Assembly (NCBI GenBank): GCA_027923505.1
Contig: BROI01000001.1
Location: forward strand, 1,854,001-1,918,000
DNA length: 64,000 bases
From: Mayamaea pseudoterrestris
Lineage: Eukaryota; Bacillariophyta; Bacillariophyceae; Sellaphorales; Sellaphoraceae
Reading direction: 5' to 3'
The number at the start of each line of letters is the position of its first letter. Position 1 is the stretch's first letter. Of the stretch, positions 1 to 11,198 are shown piece after piece. Made by a program: the position numbers and the translations under genes. The notes under the pieces are model-generated. The model did not search any database. It saw only the letters and a program-made list of their open reading frames with translations, and was not told the origin of the DNA.

Positions 1-1
1 G

Positions 2-55
2 TTTCATGCGCAAACCGAAATGGACAAGGCGGCGCGCATGGAAAAGGAAAAGTGA
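2..55 (+). CDS. 3' end of an upstream gene (partial)
   Basis: The first bases read as an open frame of 17 codons followed by TGA. The short tail is charged (it ends Arg-Met-Glu-Lys-Glu-Lys) and looks like the helical C-terminus of a protein whose body lies outside the window. The other two plus-strand frames also stay open for a while, so the frame choice rests only on the amino-acid character. No family can be named. Confidence 0.3.
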   Translation, partial: FHAQTEMDKAARMEKEK

Positions 56-235
56 CTCATTGGGCGTGTATTGTAAAAAAGCTAACGATAACGCGAGACG
101 CTAGAATGTATGTAAAAAGGGTGGTGCACAGGTGCTGCACTTTGCTGAACTGAATGTTAGATACTTTGTTAAACCAAAAATAGGTACTTTGTTAAACAAA
201 AAAAATCATGATTATTGTTCAAAAAGACTATGCAT

Positions 236-1544
236 TTACTCCTTTGGTGGTTCCATGTAAAAGTACTTTTTGGCTTCTTCGTCGTTGCGCAACTCGGCAA
301 TCCGCTTCATGTCATCCTCCGAGATTTCGAACTCGTACGCTGCTAAATTCTCTCGCATATGCTTTGGATTGCCCGTGCCAGGAATGACTGCCGCTCCTTT
401 CTGGATGGCCCATCGAAGCATGATCTGCGCCACAGTCTTGTTGTAGCTTTCACTCAGTTCCGACAAGACCACTGTCGACTCGGCCTTGGACTTTTGCAAA
501 AAGCCACCAAGACTCGCGTACGCGGTGACGGCAATGTTTTGCTCCTGGCAGTACTCAAACGTTTCCACCTGATAGTCTGGCGCCCACGGATTATACGTGA
601 TTTGGTTGACTGCAATTGGTGACGGCAATTTCATTTCCTGCAGCTCCTGCAAGTGGTGTTTGCCAAAGTTGGAAACGCCAATGTTTCTCAACAAGCCTTG
701 CTGTCGCAATTCGTCAAGTGCCCGCCACGTTTCCTCCCGACATTGTTTGTTGCTTAGCTTCTTTTCGGAACATTCGCTGCTCTTGATGGATGGCATGAGC
801 ATGCCAGCTGGTGCATGCATTAGCAACAAGTCAATATAGTCCACTCCAAGTTCCTTTAAAAAGGTTGGAACAAGCTGCTTGGTAGTTTCGTAGCCGAACA
901 TGCGCGGCCAATGCTTGGATGTCACAAAGATTTCCTCCCGAGCAATGCCGCGCTCCTGAGCCTCCTGAATGCCATGACCAACCGCTTTATGGTTCAGATA
1001 GATATGGGCCGTGTCAATCAAGCGACCGCCGAGCATCAAATACCAGAGCGTGGTACGCTTGACAAGTTCATCGTCGTAGGCTAATATGCGGGGGTTGAAA
1101 CAAGGAAAGAAGGAGGCTTGAGGTGAGTGTTTTCTGTTTCCATTGACTTCCAAACGAATTTAACCAGAAGATCATAAAAGCGCCGCTTCATCTCTCTCTC
1201 TCTCTCTCACTCTCTCGTTTAAACATACCAGTCGGTCGACAGCACATTCCTAGTCCATTCATTGGCATGCGCTGTCCAAAGGGCAAGTCTAAAAACATTT
1301 CGTGCTCGGGCCGCTCATGCGGCATGAGTTTCTCGGGCACTGGCTCAACTCCACTCATTCGTCCATGCCCAATGATTGTAGCTGGAAGCTTGAAGCTCAG
1401 GAGAGGAAAGATTGTAGCAAAAAAGATGCCTTCAGCTGGTCCTTGCTTTGACTGAATCAACCATCCGATAGTTATTGCGAGGAAAATGACCGCAACCGAA
1501 ACGAGACCACCCAGGATTCTTATGATTCTGCCGAAAATAGTCAT
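236..1544 (-). CDS. aldo-keto reductase, membrane-anchored, two exons
   Basis: NADPH-dependent aldo-keto reductase of about 386 residues. Exon 1 (1229..1544) encodes an N-terminal hydrophobic anchor at about residues 8-30, then the start of the AKR barrel (MPMNGLGMCCRPT). Exon 2 (236..1080) continues at AYDDELVKR. The 148-bp intron 1081..1228 has GT..AG ends, keeps frame (phase 1) and contains a CT microsatellite. Without the splice exon 2 has only a TTG start and lacks the first strand. The AKR tetrad is visible: Asp and Tyr in DTAHIY, Lys in VTSKHW, His in LLLMHA. The NADPH end VIPGTGNPKHMRENL is also present. Substrate is unknown. The anchor suggests the enzyme faces an ER or plastid-envelope membrane, which is unusual for cytosolic AKRs. 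Confidence 0.85.
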
Positions 1545-1700
1545 GCTAATGGGCTACTGACTGTATTAATAGCCAAGTGAGCAAGAAGTGAGTGCAAGTA
1601 GACAGTCGTTGCTGTTTTGTTGCACTTGTGTGATGGATTGTCGAAGGCAATGGAGATTGTTCCTGGAAGGAGATCCGAATGGAACGATTGAATCTACGTC

Positions 1701-1737
1701 GTACCGGTACATGAAATCGTCCTTATCGTACCGGTAC
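1701..1737. promoter_or_regulatory. paired GTACCGGTAC palindromes
   Basis: Two perfect 10-bp palindromes GTACCGGTAC lie at 1701..1710 and 1728..1737, 27 bp apart, about 160-190 bp upstream of the aldo-keto reductase start. The same or one-base variant motif recurs near other starts in the window (14944, 37135, 41204, 60083). A transcription-factor site or core promoter element is inferred from the repetition; nothing here proves it. Confidence 0.4.
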
Positions 1738-1841
1738 TTCTAGTACGTCGTAGATAGAATGGAGACACTAGTAGCTAAAAAATCGGCACATTCCACTCTT
1801 TCCTGATGCATCCAATACTAAGATTCGAAGGTATAAATGCT

Positions 1842-3071
1842 TTACAATCGACTACGAGTAGTAGGTTCCACTTCAATTAACGCCGCGGCTCCCATGCCAG
1901 TCCCAATGCACATGCTCACAACACCATATCTAGCGTTTCGTCGATGCATCTCGGGAAGCAGCGTGGCAATCATGCGCGCCCCCGTCGCTCCCAGTGGGTG
2001 GCCAAGCGCAATGGCGCCGCCGTTGGGATTCACTTTAAGCGCATCGAGCCCAAGTTCGTCAATGCACCACGTTGCTTGACTGGCAAACGCTTCGTTGATT
2101 TCAAATACATCAATCTCCGACATTTTCACGTTTACTTGCCGCAATAATTTTGGAATCGCCACGGCTGGTCCTATACCCATGATACCAGGAGGAACGCTGG
2201 CAGTGACGTAGCCTCTCCAGACTCCTTGAACCTCCAAGTTTAGTTGGCGCGCCTTGCGTCGCGTCATCAATAAGACTGCGGCGGCCCCATCCGTTGTTTG
2301 CGAAGAGTTACCCGCCGTAGTACTTCCCGTAGGAAGAAATGCAGGCTTCAGTTTCGACAAAGACGCCAGAGACGATGAAGCTCGAATGCCATCATCTTTA
2401 GAGACTGTTCCGACACTGACAATCTCCGCGTCAAACTTGCCGCTCGCTTGCGCTCTGGCAGCCTTTTGATGAGACGCGGCGGCAAATTCATCCAGTACAT
2501 GACGCTCCAGCCCATACTTGCGTGCCACGTTTTCACTCGTCAATCCCATTGGTAGTAGACAGTCCATGGCATGCTGACTCTGAGCATTATCATTTGGACA
2601 TGTTGCTTCCAAGTCGATGACATTCTTTGGAAACGTCATTTTGTTCATGGGAGTCAAACTCATGGACTCGACGCCAGCGCCAATGCCAATTTGAATTTCG
2701 CCAGCGCGAATGGCATTGGCCACGTGCGCGACGGCTTGGAGTCCACTGGCGCACTGGCGATTGACGGTTTGGAACGAACATGAATCCACGCTTTGGTGGA
2801 GCGCCGCGAGTTGCGCCATGCGCAGAGCGCTAAACGCCGCTGGAGGAAGCAAGACGTTGCCGACGCAAACGTCTTCGACTATGACTTTTTGAGAGTTGTC
2901 GTTATTGTCGTTGCTATTGCATTTTTGGATCACTCCCCGGAGGACCGTCGCCAGCAAGGTGGCTGGAGGAACTTGGGCGAGTCCTCCCTTAAGTGATCGC
3001 GTCAATGGCGTTCGAACCGCCGCCACAATGACAATGTCGTCATCACTGCTAGGTTGATGAGGAGGCATCAT
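1842..3071 (-). CDS. 3-ketoacyl-CoA thiolase, peroxisomal type
   Basis: Thiolase of 409 residues, the usual length, in one exon starting at the double ATG. It cleaves 3-ketoacyl-CoA with CoA in beta-oxidation (or condenses acetyl-CoA in reverse). The nucleophile Cys is residue 107 in [10 protein letters not shown], the His is in [11 protein letters not shown], and the second Cys is in CIGTGMGA near the end. The protein ends Arg-Ser-Arg-Leu, and SRL is an accepted variant of the C-terminal peroxisomal signal PTS1, so peroxisomal beta-oxidation is likely. An Asn/Asp-rich insert sits near residues 52-60. Acetoacetyl-CoA thiolase is the alternative; sequence order and the PTS1 favour the ACAA1-like class. 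Confidence 0.88.
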   Translation of the reverse strand: MMPPHQPSSDDDIVIVAAVRTPLTRSLKGGLAQVPPATLLATVLRGVIQKCNSNDNNDNSQKVIVEDVCVGNVLLPPAAFSALRMAQLAALHQSVDSCSFQTVNRQCASGLQAVAHVANAIRAGEIQIGIGAGVESMSLTPMNKMTFPKNVIDLEATCPNDNAQSQHAMDCLLPMGLTSENVARKYGLERHVLDEFAAASHQKAARAQASGKFDAEIVSVGTVSKDDGIRASSSLASLSKLKPAFLPTGSTTAGNSSQTTDGAAAVLLMTRRKARQLNLEVQGVWRGYVTASVPPGIMGIGPAVAIPKLLRQVNVKMSEIDVFEINEAFASQATWCIDELGLDALKVNPNGGAIALGHPLGATGARMIATLLPEMHRRNARYGVVSMCIGTGMGAAALIEVEPTTRSRL

Positions 3072-3252
3072 TATAGTATGTTGGGAAACAATTGAATATG
3101 TTGAGGAGGTAGAAGGGTAGTAGATATTGTGGTCTTGGACACACTTTTGGGATCAGGGAACGAACGAATGATGCAGATCGCGTGGCGCGGCAACCGCGAC
3201 GACACGCGTGAGACCCGGTACTCACTTATCACCAGTGCGACTAATAAGGTTG

Positions 3253-3459
3253 TGATACGTCGGGTGGTTAAAATGAAATTATGAGCTCTTTTATCCATCG
3301 ACAACTATACTAATAAACGTGAGCTACAGCTCCAAATGTTTAGTCGTGGGCGTTGGCCCGTGGCAACGCCAATTTAGATAGCTATTGGGCGAATAGCTAA
3401 ATCTGAAGTTGAGAAGCCCGCCCGTTCCAACGCTATGTCGCAACGGTACGGATCTTTCA
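3253..3459 (-). repeat. 3' LTR of the Ty3/gypsy element
   Basis: 207 bp, begins TGATACGTCG and ends GGATCTTTCA on the plus strand, almost identical to 7957..8163. It is the 3' LTR because the element reads on the minus strand. Confidence 0.95.
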
Positions 3460-6400
3460 CTCTCCCCCACCAGAGGAAGCGCTTCTTAGTGTAGCTGAAG
3501 TTGCTTACTATTATTGACAGCCCTCCTTGTTATTGCAAGGAGCGCTCTATTTAGGAAGCATCCTGGGGAAGTCATAAACCCTTGGGTGATTCTACGATCG
3601 ATACGGTTTCAACCGTTTGATGTTGATTCTGTCCGTCACCCATGGCGTGAGGCGGACTGTAACTGTTCCATTAACATGGACTGCTGTTATTGTATAAGGG
3701 CCGATCCATCGCTCTTGTAGCTTGTCAGGATTGGCAACTTTAACGAGCACTCGCTCGTTCACTTTGTAGTCGTAATTGAGGCGCCGTTGATTGGCTCGCA
3801 ACAAGGTGTCATTGATGATCGCTTCTCTATTCTTAGTGAGCGCCATTATATCCGCTATCAACGGTATATCCAAGAACATGTCTCTTTGAAAGACTAATGC
3901 GCCTGGACTCAGGTTGCTTAGTGAGCGATGAGCTGCTGCTCTTGTAGCATGCATTGCTGTTGCTAGCGCCGACTCAATAACATGAGTTGCTTCGACTTGT
4001 GGTTGTTGAGGTGGTTGAGGATTCCATTGGTTTAATGTTGTTCTTAACACGTTAGCAACGGTCAGATGCATCCTTTCACAAATAGCATTTGCTGTTGGAT
4101 TCTTTATGGAGGTTGGTCGAGGAACGATTCCATTCCTGAGCAACAAGGCACGAAACTCGCCTTTGAACTCCTGTCCTCTGTCATGAATGACTCTCACTGG
4201 CTTGGGATACCTTGCTAGCCAGGTGTTTTCGAATAGCTGCGCGATTCGTTGTGTCGTTTTGGTGTCGTAGTAAACAAGCTCGACGAGATTGGTTACTGTA
4301 TCAATCATTGTTAATGCTTGGAAGACGTACTCGACGTTATCCTTCTTGAAGGACCACGGTCCTATTAAATCAACTTGTATTTCATACCAAGGAGCCTCTC
4401 TGAGGTCCCGGATTGGGAGTTGTCCATATTGATGGCCGCCACCAGCTTTGTATCTTTGGCAAGCGTCACATTTGCCGACAATAGCTGCTATTGCCGTCCG
4501 GATCCCCGGGTGGAAGAAGTGCTGGTTAATTGTTGCTTCAAGCTTTGTAATCCCTGCGTGGGATAGCGTCAAGTGATACCATTTAACAAGCCGTTCAAGC
4601 ATGCTGGTAGGAATACAAATACGCCACGCGTGTGGATTCCCTTGGGCTCTTGTTCCTCCCCAACCAAGGGAGACGAGCGAGGTGTTGGCGTTCTCGACAG
4701 CGCATCGGCAAGTCGATTGTGTTCTCCCTTCTTGTAGAAGAATTGGGGACCATATTCTTCTAGATATAGCCTCCAGCGCAAGACTCTTTGCGTTTGGTAA
4801 GTGGTTAACTCATACGTGAGGTTGCGGTGATCGGTGTGAATCCGTATCTCGGCACCCGAACATCAACACGAGTCTTCAATGTCTCTACGATGCTGAGTAG
4901 TTCCTTTTCAATGGTGGTGTAGTTCCTTTGCGCCGCTGTCAGCTTGCGGGAATAGTAGGCGACTGGCACGCCATTCTGTAGTATTACTGCTCCTAGTTGA
5001 TAGTCAGATGCGTCTGCTTCAATGTCAAAGGGCAAGTTGTGGTCTGGATAGTGGAGCAACGCGTCGGTTGCAACCATTGCTTTCATTTGCTCGAATGCTG
5101 TTTGATGCTCTGGTAGCCATTTGAATTTCTCGTACCTGTTATGACGTTAAAGGGCCAGTATATCAGTACCCCATGTTTCTGTAGTATGTAACTAATCCAA
5201 TGAAGGATCGCCTGTCTTGGGTTGGCGGCCCCATATCGAGGATTGCCTGTACCTTCTTTCGCCATGGCTTTAAACCCGTCGGTGTAAGCCAATAGCCAAG
5301 CCAGTCTGTTTCTTTGACTGCCCACTCACACTTTAGTGGGTTAATGGTGAAGCCGGCGTCTTCCAGCCTCTTTAAGACGCGCTCGAGTAGCGTTAAGTGC
5401 TCGTTCAGTTCGCACTGAAGCAACCGACATCTCCGAGTTACTTTTTCAATGTCTTCTATACCTTTCAAGACTTTTTCCATTATCTCCTGAGCAACATCAG
5501 GCGACTGGTTGACGCCCATTGGCATCCTGATGTATTTGTAGAGGCCAAAGCGGCGTCGTTGTGCAGAGTGCCGCTTATATCGTCCATTCAACGTGTAATA
5601 TTGCATGCTTATATCAAGTTTCGTAAAGAACTCGTATCCTTTGCGCCTTGCAAGGATCTCTTGTATCTTTGGCAGACGTAGAGGGCGCTTGAAAACTTTA
5701 TTGAGCGCGCGCAAAATCGTATAAACGAACCGGATTATCCTTCTTGGGGATGATGAACGTGGGCGCTGCCCATTCGCTTCTCCCTGTTGGCTCCAGGACT
5801 CCTATGCTTACGAGTCTATCAAGTTCATTCTTGAACGTTTGTTCGTGGACCCTTGGAACGGGGTAGTGCCTCTTGTGGACTGGCTTCGCGTCCTTTTTGA
5901 TTTCGATGTGGATTTTCTCGCCTTTGTAATGGCCGAGCTTGCCGCTGAATAGCTTTTTAACCGTAGTAGAAGCTCTTTCAAGTCCTCTTGTTTATCTTTA
6001 TCAAGATGAGTAGCTTTTTGACAACATCGTTGATGTCCACTTTATCGTACTTGGCGGCTTGGATTTCAGTCACGATGTGACCATCGTCGGACGTCGGATC
6101 ATAAACGGACGTTAAGTAGCAGTTAATCAACGCCTCTTTCAATTCTTTTGGTCGTCGACCATTCAATTGTGTCATGTTAATGAAGGGGACTGCGTCGCCA
6201 TCCCATATGATCTCATTGCGCTTAAAGTCAAGCGTCATGCCTAGTTGCTGCATCAGTTTGCGGCCAATGATCATGTCATATCGTATGTCTTGCGTGTATA
6301 CGTGAGCCTCAATCTTGTCGACTCGTTTTGATTGCGAAAAGTCGGGTAACGTTGAATCCATAAGGTCAATCTTTTGAGCGCTTTCCATCTTTCCCATTAA

Positions 6401-7956
6401 GGTATGTGATATCATTCGCGCTGTAGTTTTCCTTTGGATCGTTGGATTCAATACTCGTTGGCTGATCCAGGAGCTTGTTGAGCCCGTGTCGAGGAGCGCT
6501 GTCAATGCCTTCTTCATTGGCGTTCCGTTCATCTTGCCTACTAATAGTAACACTATGGGCACATGGTCATCAACCCTTTCATTATCAATGTTATCTATCT
6601 GATTTACTTGAGCGTTTTCAACTGCTAAAGACTCGGCGGGTCTTTCTCATTCTTCTTTCTTTTCATCCTCCATTTCGTCATCGTTAATATCGAGCGACTC
6701 GAGTTCTTCTTCAAGATCTTCGATCCCAATGTCTTCCATATGGTGTGGCTCTTCGTCCGCTTCCATTGGTTCATCTCCATCCTCCTCTTCGGAAGGCATC
6801 TCTTCATCCTTTGTCTCTTGTTTGGATTCTTCAATGACGTGTTGATCTTCATCGTCGTTGGATTCGCTGTCGTATGCGACATCGTCGATAGCGTGGCGAT
6901 CGTTGTTATTGTTGTTGCTCCTTGAAGAATTCTTCTTCGAGCTAACCTTTGTCCATCTTACCTTCTTCTTTGCAGGATCCTTGTCTTCTTCTTCTTCCTC
7001 GTCTTCAACGCGGTAAGGGTTCTCAGGGCAATGGATCCACAGATGGTTATGTCCTGGTTTGTAACAACGAACGTTGCTGCGGCGTGAGTTGAAGCCTCGG
7101 CCTCCGTTGCCTCTGCCTCCATTGCCTCGACGGCCTCTTCCTTGTGCTGCGCGAGCACGGTAGTTGTCTTCGGCGTCCGTCTTGTTGCGGCGCTTGCGCT
7201 GAGTCTCTTCTTGAGCGCAGCGGCGAGCTGTCTCTCGGATCTCGTCACGTTGAAGCTTGTCGAAATACTTGCATAGCTCTGCTACCTCCATATCTTGGTA
7301 ACTGACGTGTGGCATCGCGTTCAGCGTCTGCTGGTGCTTGGCAGGTTGCTTGGTAAACATCCAATTGCGAATCTGCACTTGGGTGAAGATGTCATCGTTC
7401 ACATCGGGGTTGCCTGTACGAGGAAACCACTTGGTAAGCTTGTGGATCATGTCAAAGCGTTGCTTAAACTCGCTTGTCGACTTGGAGAAGGGCTTCGGGG
7501 CAGTCTCCAAGTAAGTCTTTTGCTCAACGAAATCTTCGTCGGTGGTCATGTAAAGCAGGAGCCATTCTCGTTGGCATCTGCCGACGGCGGTGACACGCGC
7601 CTGGACGTTGCCTTGAGCCAAAGGATTGATCGTGGCGACGATTCCATCAAAGGCGTCCTTAAAGACCTCTCCGAGCATCTGTCGAAAGGTGTTAATGAGC
7701 TCAACTGGGTTGTTCACAATGTTGAGTACCTTGGCGGCCTCGCCATGGTTGACAATCGTGCGGATGAGAACCTCCGGGTCTTGTACATCGCAACGATGAG
7801 CCTTGTACTTGCGGCCGTTTCCGTAGATGGTGACACTTGGCAAGTCTTCGTACACATGCCATGGTTTGAAGGGTATCGGGACGTCGTCGTCGTCCTTCAT
7901 GGTGATGGGATGCTTGCTTTTCTTAACTTGATTTCCAACTGGTTCTGAATTCAGAG

Positions 7957-8163
7957 TGATACGTCGGGTGGTTAAAATGAAATTATGAGCTCTTTTATCC
8001 ATCGACAACTATACTAATAAACGTGAGCTACAGCTCCAAATGTTTAGTCGTGGGCGTTGGCCCGTGGCAACGCCAATTTAGATAGCTATTGGGCGAGTAG
8101 CTAAATCTGAAGTTGAGAAGCCCGCCCGTTCCAACGCTATGTCGCAACGGTACGGATCTTTCA
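7957..8163 (-). repeat. 5' LTR of the Ty3/gypsy element
   Basis: 207 bp, same ends as the LTR at 3253..3459. The right edge is followed directly by the GGTTG target duplication and lies 45 bp before the start codon of the neighbouring phosphagen-kinase-like gene. Confidence 0.95.
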
Positions 8164-8208
8164 GGTTGAATCGATCCTTTCAAAGATGTCATAACTGATT
8201 CGTCGACC

Positions 8209-9840
8209 ATGGCGTCTCGGCCGTCCTCCTGGCTGCTGCGGGCAGTGACTGCCGTCACTGCGACTCCGTTTGTTTTGTGCGAAGATTCTGAAAGTAAAGC
8301 CGAAACAGTGAATTCGAAGCAGCAACCGCGCTTCTCCTCCTTCTCTTCGTTTCCATCTACCAAGCAAAACGTCGCTGCACCTACACCGACAGCTAATGCC
8401 AAGCCTCGTAGCAGCCTCTCCTCGCCATATATTGTAGCAACGCAAAGCAGAGTCCTACTAGAGTTTGATCCATCGTATAATGATGCTGAACATACAAGAA
8501 CTGGTGACAGCAAACCGTCCGTCACGGAAGACGACGGTGACACGGCCAAGGAACATGATGCCCATGATTCAACGACGGAAAAGGAGAAACATGCTCAGGA
8601 AGATTCCTATCCAAATTTTTCGCGGCACGGCAAGAATGCGTTACTACCAAAATACTTGACCAAGGAACTATATATGGAGCTAGTCAACGAAACGACGGAA
8701 AACGGCGTCAACTTGGAGCATGTGATTCGCGCCGGCGTTTGCCTGCCCCACGGCGCCCAGCCGCCCCGCGGCATTTCCGGCGTCTTTGCCGGAGACGCTT
8801 CCAGCTATCGGACCTTTGCCAAACTATTTTTGCCGCTGCTGGAAGACTTTCACCATACACCAAAGTATCGCAAGCACAATAACAAGCAAACGCAGCAACA
8901 GCAACAACAAGATCAACAACAAAAGCAAACACCCCAAAATCAGTCACGTTCCTTGCAACGCTTCCAATCCAACCTGAATCCGCAACACTTGCTCAAGCAC
9001 CAGCTCGACCCGGACGGCACGTACATTTTGTACACGCGCATGCGCTTGGCGCGCTCCATTGAAAGCTTTTCGTTTGGTCCCTGCATTTCACGCTCCGACA
9101 GAAGAAGGGTGGAAGGGTTGCTCAAAACGTGCGTGCAGGATTGGAACCTCAACAAGCACAACAAGCTTACGGGTGGCAAGTACTTGAGCTTATTGGAAAT
9201 GACCAATGCGCAGCATGAGGACTTGATACGCCGGCGACTGCTCTTTCGCGATCCCAGTGAGTTTGACATTTCGGCAGGCTTGGGACGCGACTGGCCGGAT
9301 GCGCGCGGCATTTTCTGCGACGACTGGGAAAATACGTCTATCATGATTTGGGTGAATGCACCGGAGGACCACTTGTGGATCATTTCCAACTCCAAGGGAG
9401 GAAACGTTCAATCTGTTTTCACCAAGCTTTCGCAAGCCGTGTGGGCGCTTGAAACGAGTCTAAAGCACCAAGGCTACTCGTTTGTGGAAGACAAGCGTCT
9501 TGGCTTTTTAAACTCGTGTCCATCCAACATTGGACCCGCGCTCAAGGCAAGCGTCTATGTCAAGCTGCCGCGGATATCACGACTCCCGGGCTTTTACAAG
9601 CTCATTCGCAACTTGCGACTGGAGGCGATTTCCTCGTACGAGCGATCCGACAAGCGATTCACTGGCATTTTTGACATTGCCAATGCCGAGTCGCTAGGTA
9701 AGAGTGAAGTGGAGCTCATTAACATTATGATTCGGGGCGTTGGCATTTTGATTGAATTGGAAAAGAAGCTTGAGAATGGAGATCAAGTTGATTTATACAC
9801 TGAAATTGACAAGCTAGGTGGCGCGCCTTTGAATGATTGA
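8209..9840 (+). CDS. phosphagen (guanidino) kinase-like protein, altered active site
   Basis: 543 residues. Residues 1-23 look like a presequence, 24-130 are low complexity, about 138-220 match the phosphagen kinase N-domain, 223-248 are a Gln-rich linker not usual in the family, and about 268-525 match the catalytic domain. Family landmarks are present: TRMR (R277, R279), the EDHL region and CPSNIG with the reactive Cys437. Other phosphate-binding positions of arginine kinase have changed: the Arg after EDHL is Trp390, the Arg before ASV is Lys446, and the mobile RGTRGEHT-type loop is replaced by a different stretch near 474-482. It may be a pseudoenzyme or use an unusual substrate. A retrotransposon ends 45 bp upstream, so its promoter may be displaced. 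Confidence 0.85.
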   Translation: MASRPSSWLLRAVTAVTATPFVLCEDSESKAETVNSKQQPRFSSFSSFPSTKQNVAAPTPTANAKPRSSLSSPYIVATQSRVLLEFDPSYNDAEHTRTGDSKPSVTEDDGDTAKEHDAHDSTTEKEKHAQEDSYPNFSRHGKNALLPKYLTKELYMELVNETTENGVNLEHVIRAGVCLPHGAQPPRGISGVFAGDASSYRTFAKLFLPLLEDFHHTPKYRKHNNKQTQQQQQQDQQQKQTPQNQSRSLQRFQSNLNPQHLLKHQLDPDGTYILYTRMRLARSIESFSFGPCISRSDRRRVEGLLKTCVQDWNLNKHNKLTGGKYLSLLEMTNAQHEDLIRRRLLFRDPSEFDISAGLGRDWPDARGIFCDDWENTSIMIWVNAPEDHLWIISNSKGGNVQSVFTKLSQAVWALETSLKHQGYSFVEDKRLGFLNSCPSNIGPALKASVYVKLPRISRLPGFYKLIRNLRLEAISSYERSDKRFTGIFDIANAESLGKSEVELINIMIRGVGILIELEKKLENGDQVDLYTEIDKLGGAPLND

Positions 9841-9902
9841 TTTAGTAAAGCAAGTATAAGCTGCTACCATAGTCTTTAATATTACATATCCAGCCATAAT
9901 AT

Positions 9903-10928
9903 TTACTTCTTGTTATTAGAAAATAGTATGGGAGCTGCCGCTCGAAAATACACACTGCCACTCGTCACTGTGATCAACGCCGAAGCGTACAGCATGACTT
10001 GCGCGGGCACATAGAGTTTACCCAGCGCCGCACTAGCCGTCGTGACGATTCCAGCACTATCATTTGCCGGCACTGCCAGCAGCAGCGTCAACGCCACCAT
10101 GGTCAGTGCCGCCTTGACCTTGCCCTGCATGCCCACCTTGACCGTTTCTCGCGCGTTGCGCGTCGCCATCCACTCGCGGAGCGCCGAAACGGCCATCTCG
10201 CGCGCCAAAATGACGCATGAAGGAATGGCCACTCTGACGCCGTAGCGGCCCGTCAGTAGTATCAAGCAGGTGCTCACCATTAACTTGTCGGCGACGGGGT
10301 CCAAAAAGGCGCCAAACGAACTGGACACGTCCCACCGCCGCGCCAGGTAACCGTCCAGCCAGTCGGTCAATGAGGCGACGGCGAAAATGAGACTCGTAGC
10401 AACGTGCATGTTGGGCTGGTAAAAGGTGTAGACAAAGAGTGGAATGGCGGCGCATCTCAGATAAGTCAAGTAGTTGGGGAGCTCGTGCCACGGAAATGAC
10501 GGAAACGCTCTTCGAATAGCTCCGGCTGGTGTCGCGTTTGGTCCGAGTAAGCTGTTCGTCTGCGGAGGTGGTTTGACGGATGGAGTGCTTGTGACGGAAG
10601 TGTCGGTGATGACTGGAGGAACGGGGTCAGGAGCCAGTAAGTCGGTAGATGCTGCTGGCAATGTAGTAGCTGCCTTAGCATTAACTGCAGCAGGCGCCGG
10701 TGCCAACGGCGTGACGAGTGTCGTTGGTGCCGGACGGTCTCCCATGGGCATGGTGGCCTTTTCCGTTTCCGAAAGCTCACTGCTGCCACTGCTGCTGCCT
10801 CCCCTCCAGCGCCGGACAAGGTTGCGTTGATCCACCATTTTCGACGGCATGAATGAGGTAACGGCGTACGATGAAAGAGTGAGACTCAAAATCACCGTCA
10901 GGGAAAAGACGAGGCGCGATCGAGACAT
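9903..10928 (-). CDS. phosphatidylglycerophosphate synthase, plastid-targeted
   Basis: CDP-diacylglycerol + glycerol-3-phosphate to phosphatidylglycerophosphate, the committed step to phosphatidylglycerol, an essential thylakoid lipid. From the ATG at 10928 the protein is 341 residues: a signal peptide (hydrophobic run about 6-20) ending in VTSF-MP, an ASAF-like motif that marks stramenopile plastid import; a Pro/Ala/Thr-rich linker to about 140; then a membrane domain with the CDP-alcohol phosphotransferase signature D192-G..A-R..G..D210..D214 and further hydrophobic helices. The frame is open 34 codons further upstream to another ATG at 11030, but only the 10928 start exposes the signal peptide. 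Bacterial PgsA proteins are about 180-200 residues; the rest here is targeting. Confidence 0.88.
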   Translation of the reverse strand: MSRSRLVFSLTVILSLTLSSYAVTSFMPSKMVDQRNLVRRWRGGSSSGSSELSETEKATMPMGDRPAPTTLVTPLAPAPAAVNAKAATTLPAASTDLLAPDPVPPVITDTSVTSTPSVKPPPQTNSLLGPNATPAGAIRRAFPSFPWHELPNYLTYLRCAAIPLFVYTFYQPNMHVATSLIFAVASLTDWLDGYLARRWDVSSSFGAFLDPVADKLMVSTCLILLTGRYGVRVAIPSCVILAREMAVSALREWMATRNARETVKVGMQGKVKAALTMVALTLLLAVPANDSAGIVTTASAALGKLYVPAQVMLYASALITVTSGSVYFRAAAPILFSNNKK

Positions 10929-11198
10929 GAGAGAGAAAGAGTCTGTAAGAGGTGCCAAGGGAGTTGCTGCGGATAAAAGCTTCACAAAGATACGCACGTT
11001 GATGTTGCATGTCATGGTCGACGGTCGCAAATCGTTTTCGAAAAGTAAGTACCGCTGCGATGAAAAAGCAGTCGTGTTCGTGACTCACAATTGCGTGGCT
11101 GTCAAGCGTCGTCGAGAGATCAAACTGCAACTGTTCCTTCATCACTGGTCCCGCCGCCTACCGACTGCACTTTACACCTTTATAATATATAATTCAAG

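Larger units (their letters stand above)
3253..8163 (-). mobile_element. Ty3/gypsy LTR retrotransposon, broken, young
   Basis: A 4,911-bp element read on the minus strand. It is bounded by 207-bp LTRs (TG..CA ends) and flanked by a perfect 5-bp target duplication GGTTG (3248..3252 and 8164..8168). A purine-rich tract sits beside the 3' LTR at about 3460..3472. Parts in order: gag-like region about 6650-8008, aspartic protease about 5980-6560, reverse transcriptase about 5150-5950, RNase H about 4805-5090, integrase with zinc-binding and GPY/F-type ends about 3590-4600. The protease-RT-RNaseH-integrase order places it in Ty3/gypsy. The coding region is broken at a few places, perhaps three to five. 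The LTRs differ by about one base, so insertion is recent. Confidence 0.93.

Noticed and set aside
3071-3304. 77-codon minus-strand frame
   Set aside because: It runs into the 3' LTR of the Ty3/gypsy element and has no protein-like features; treated as LTR plus flank.
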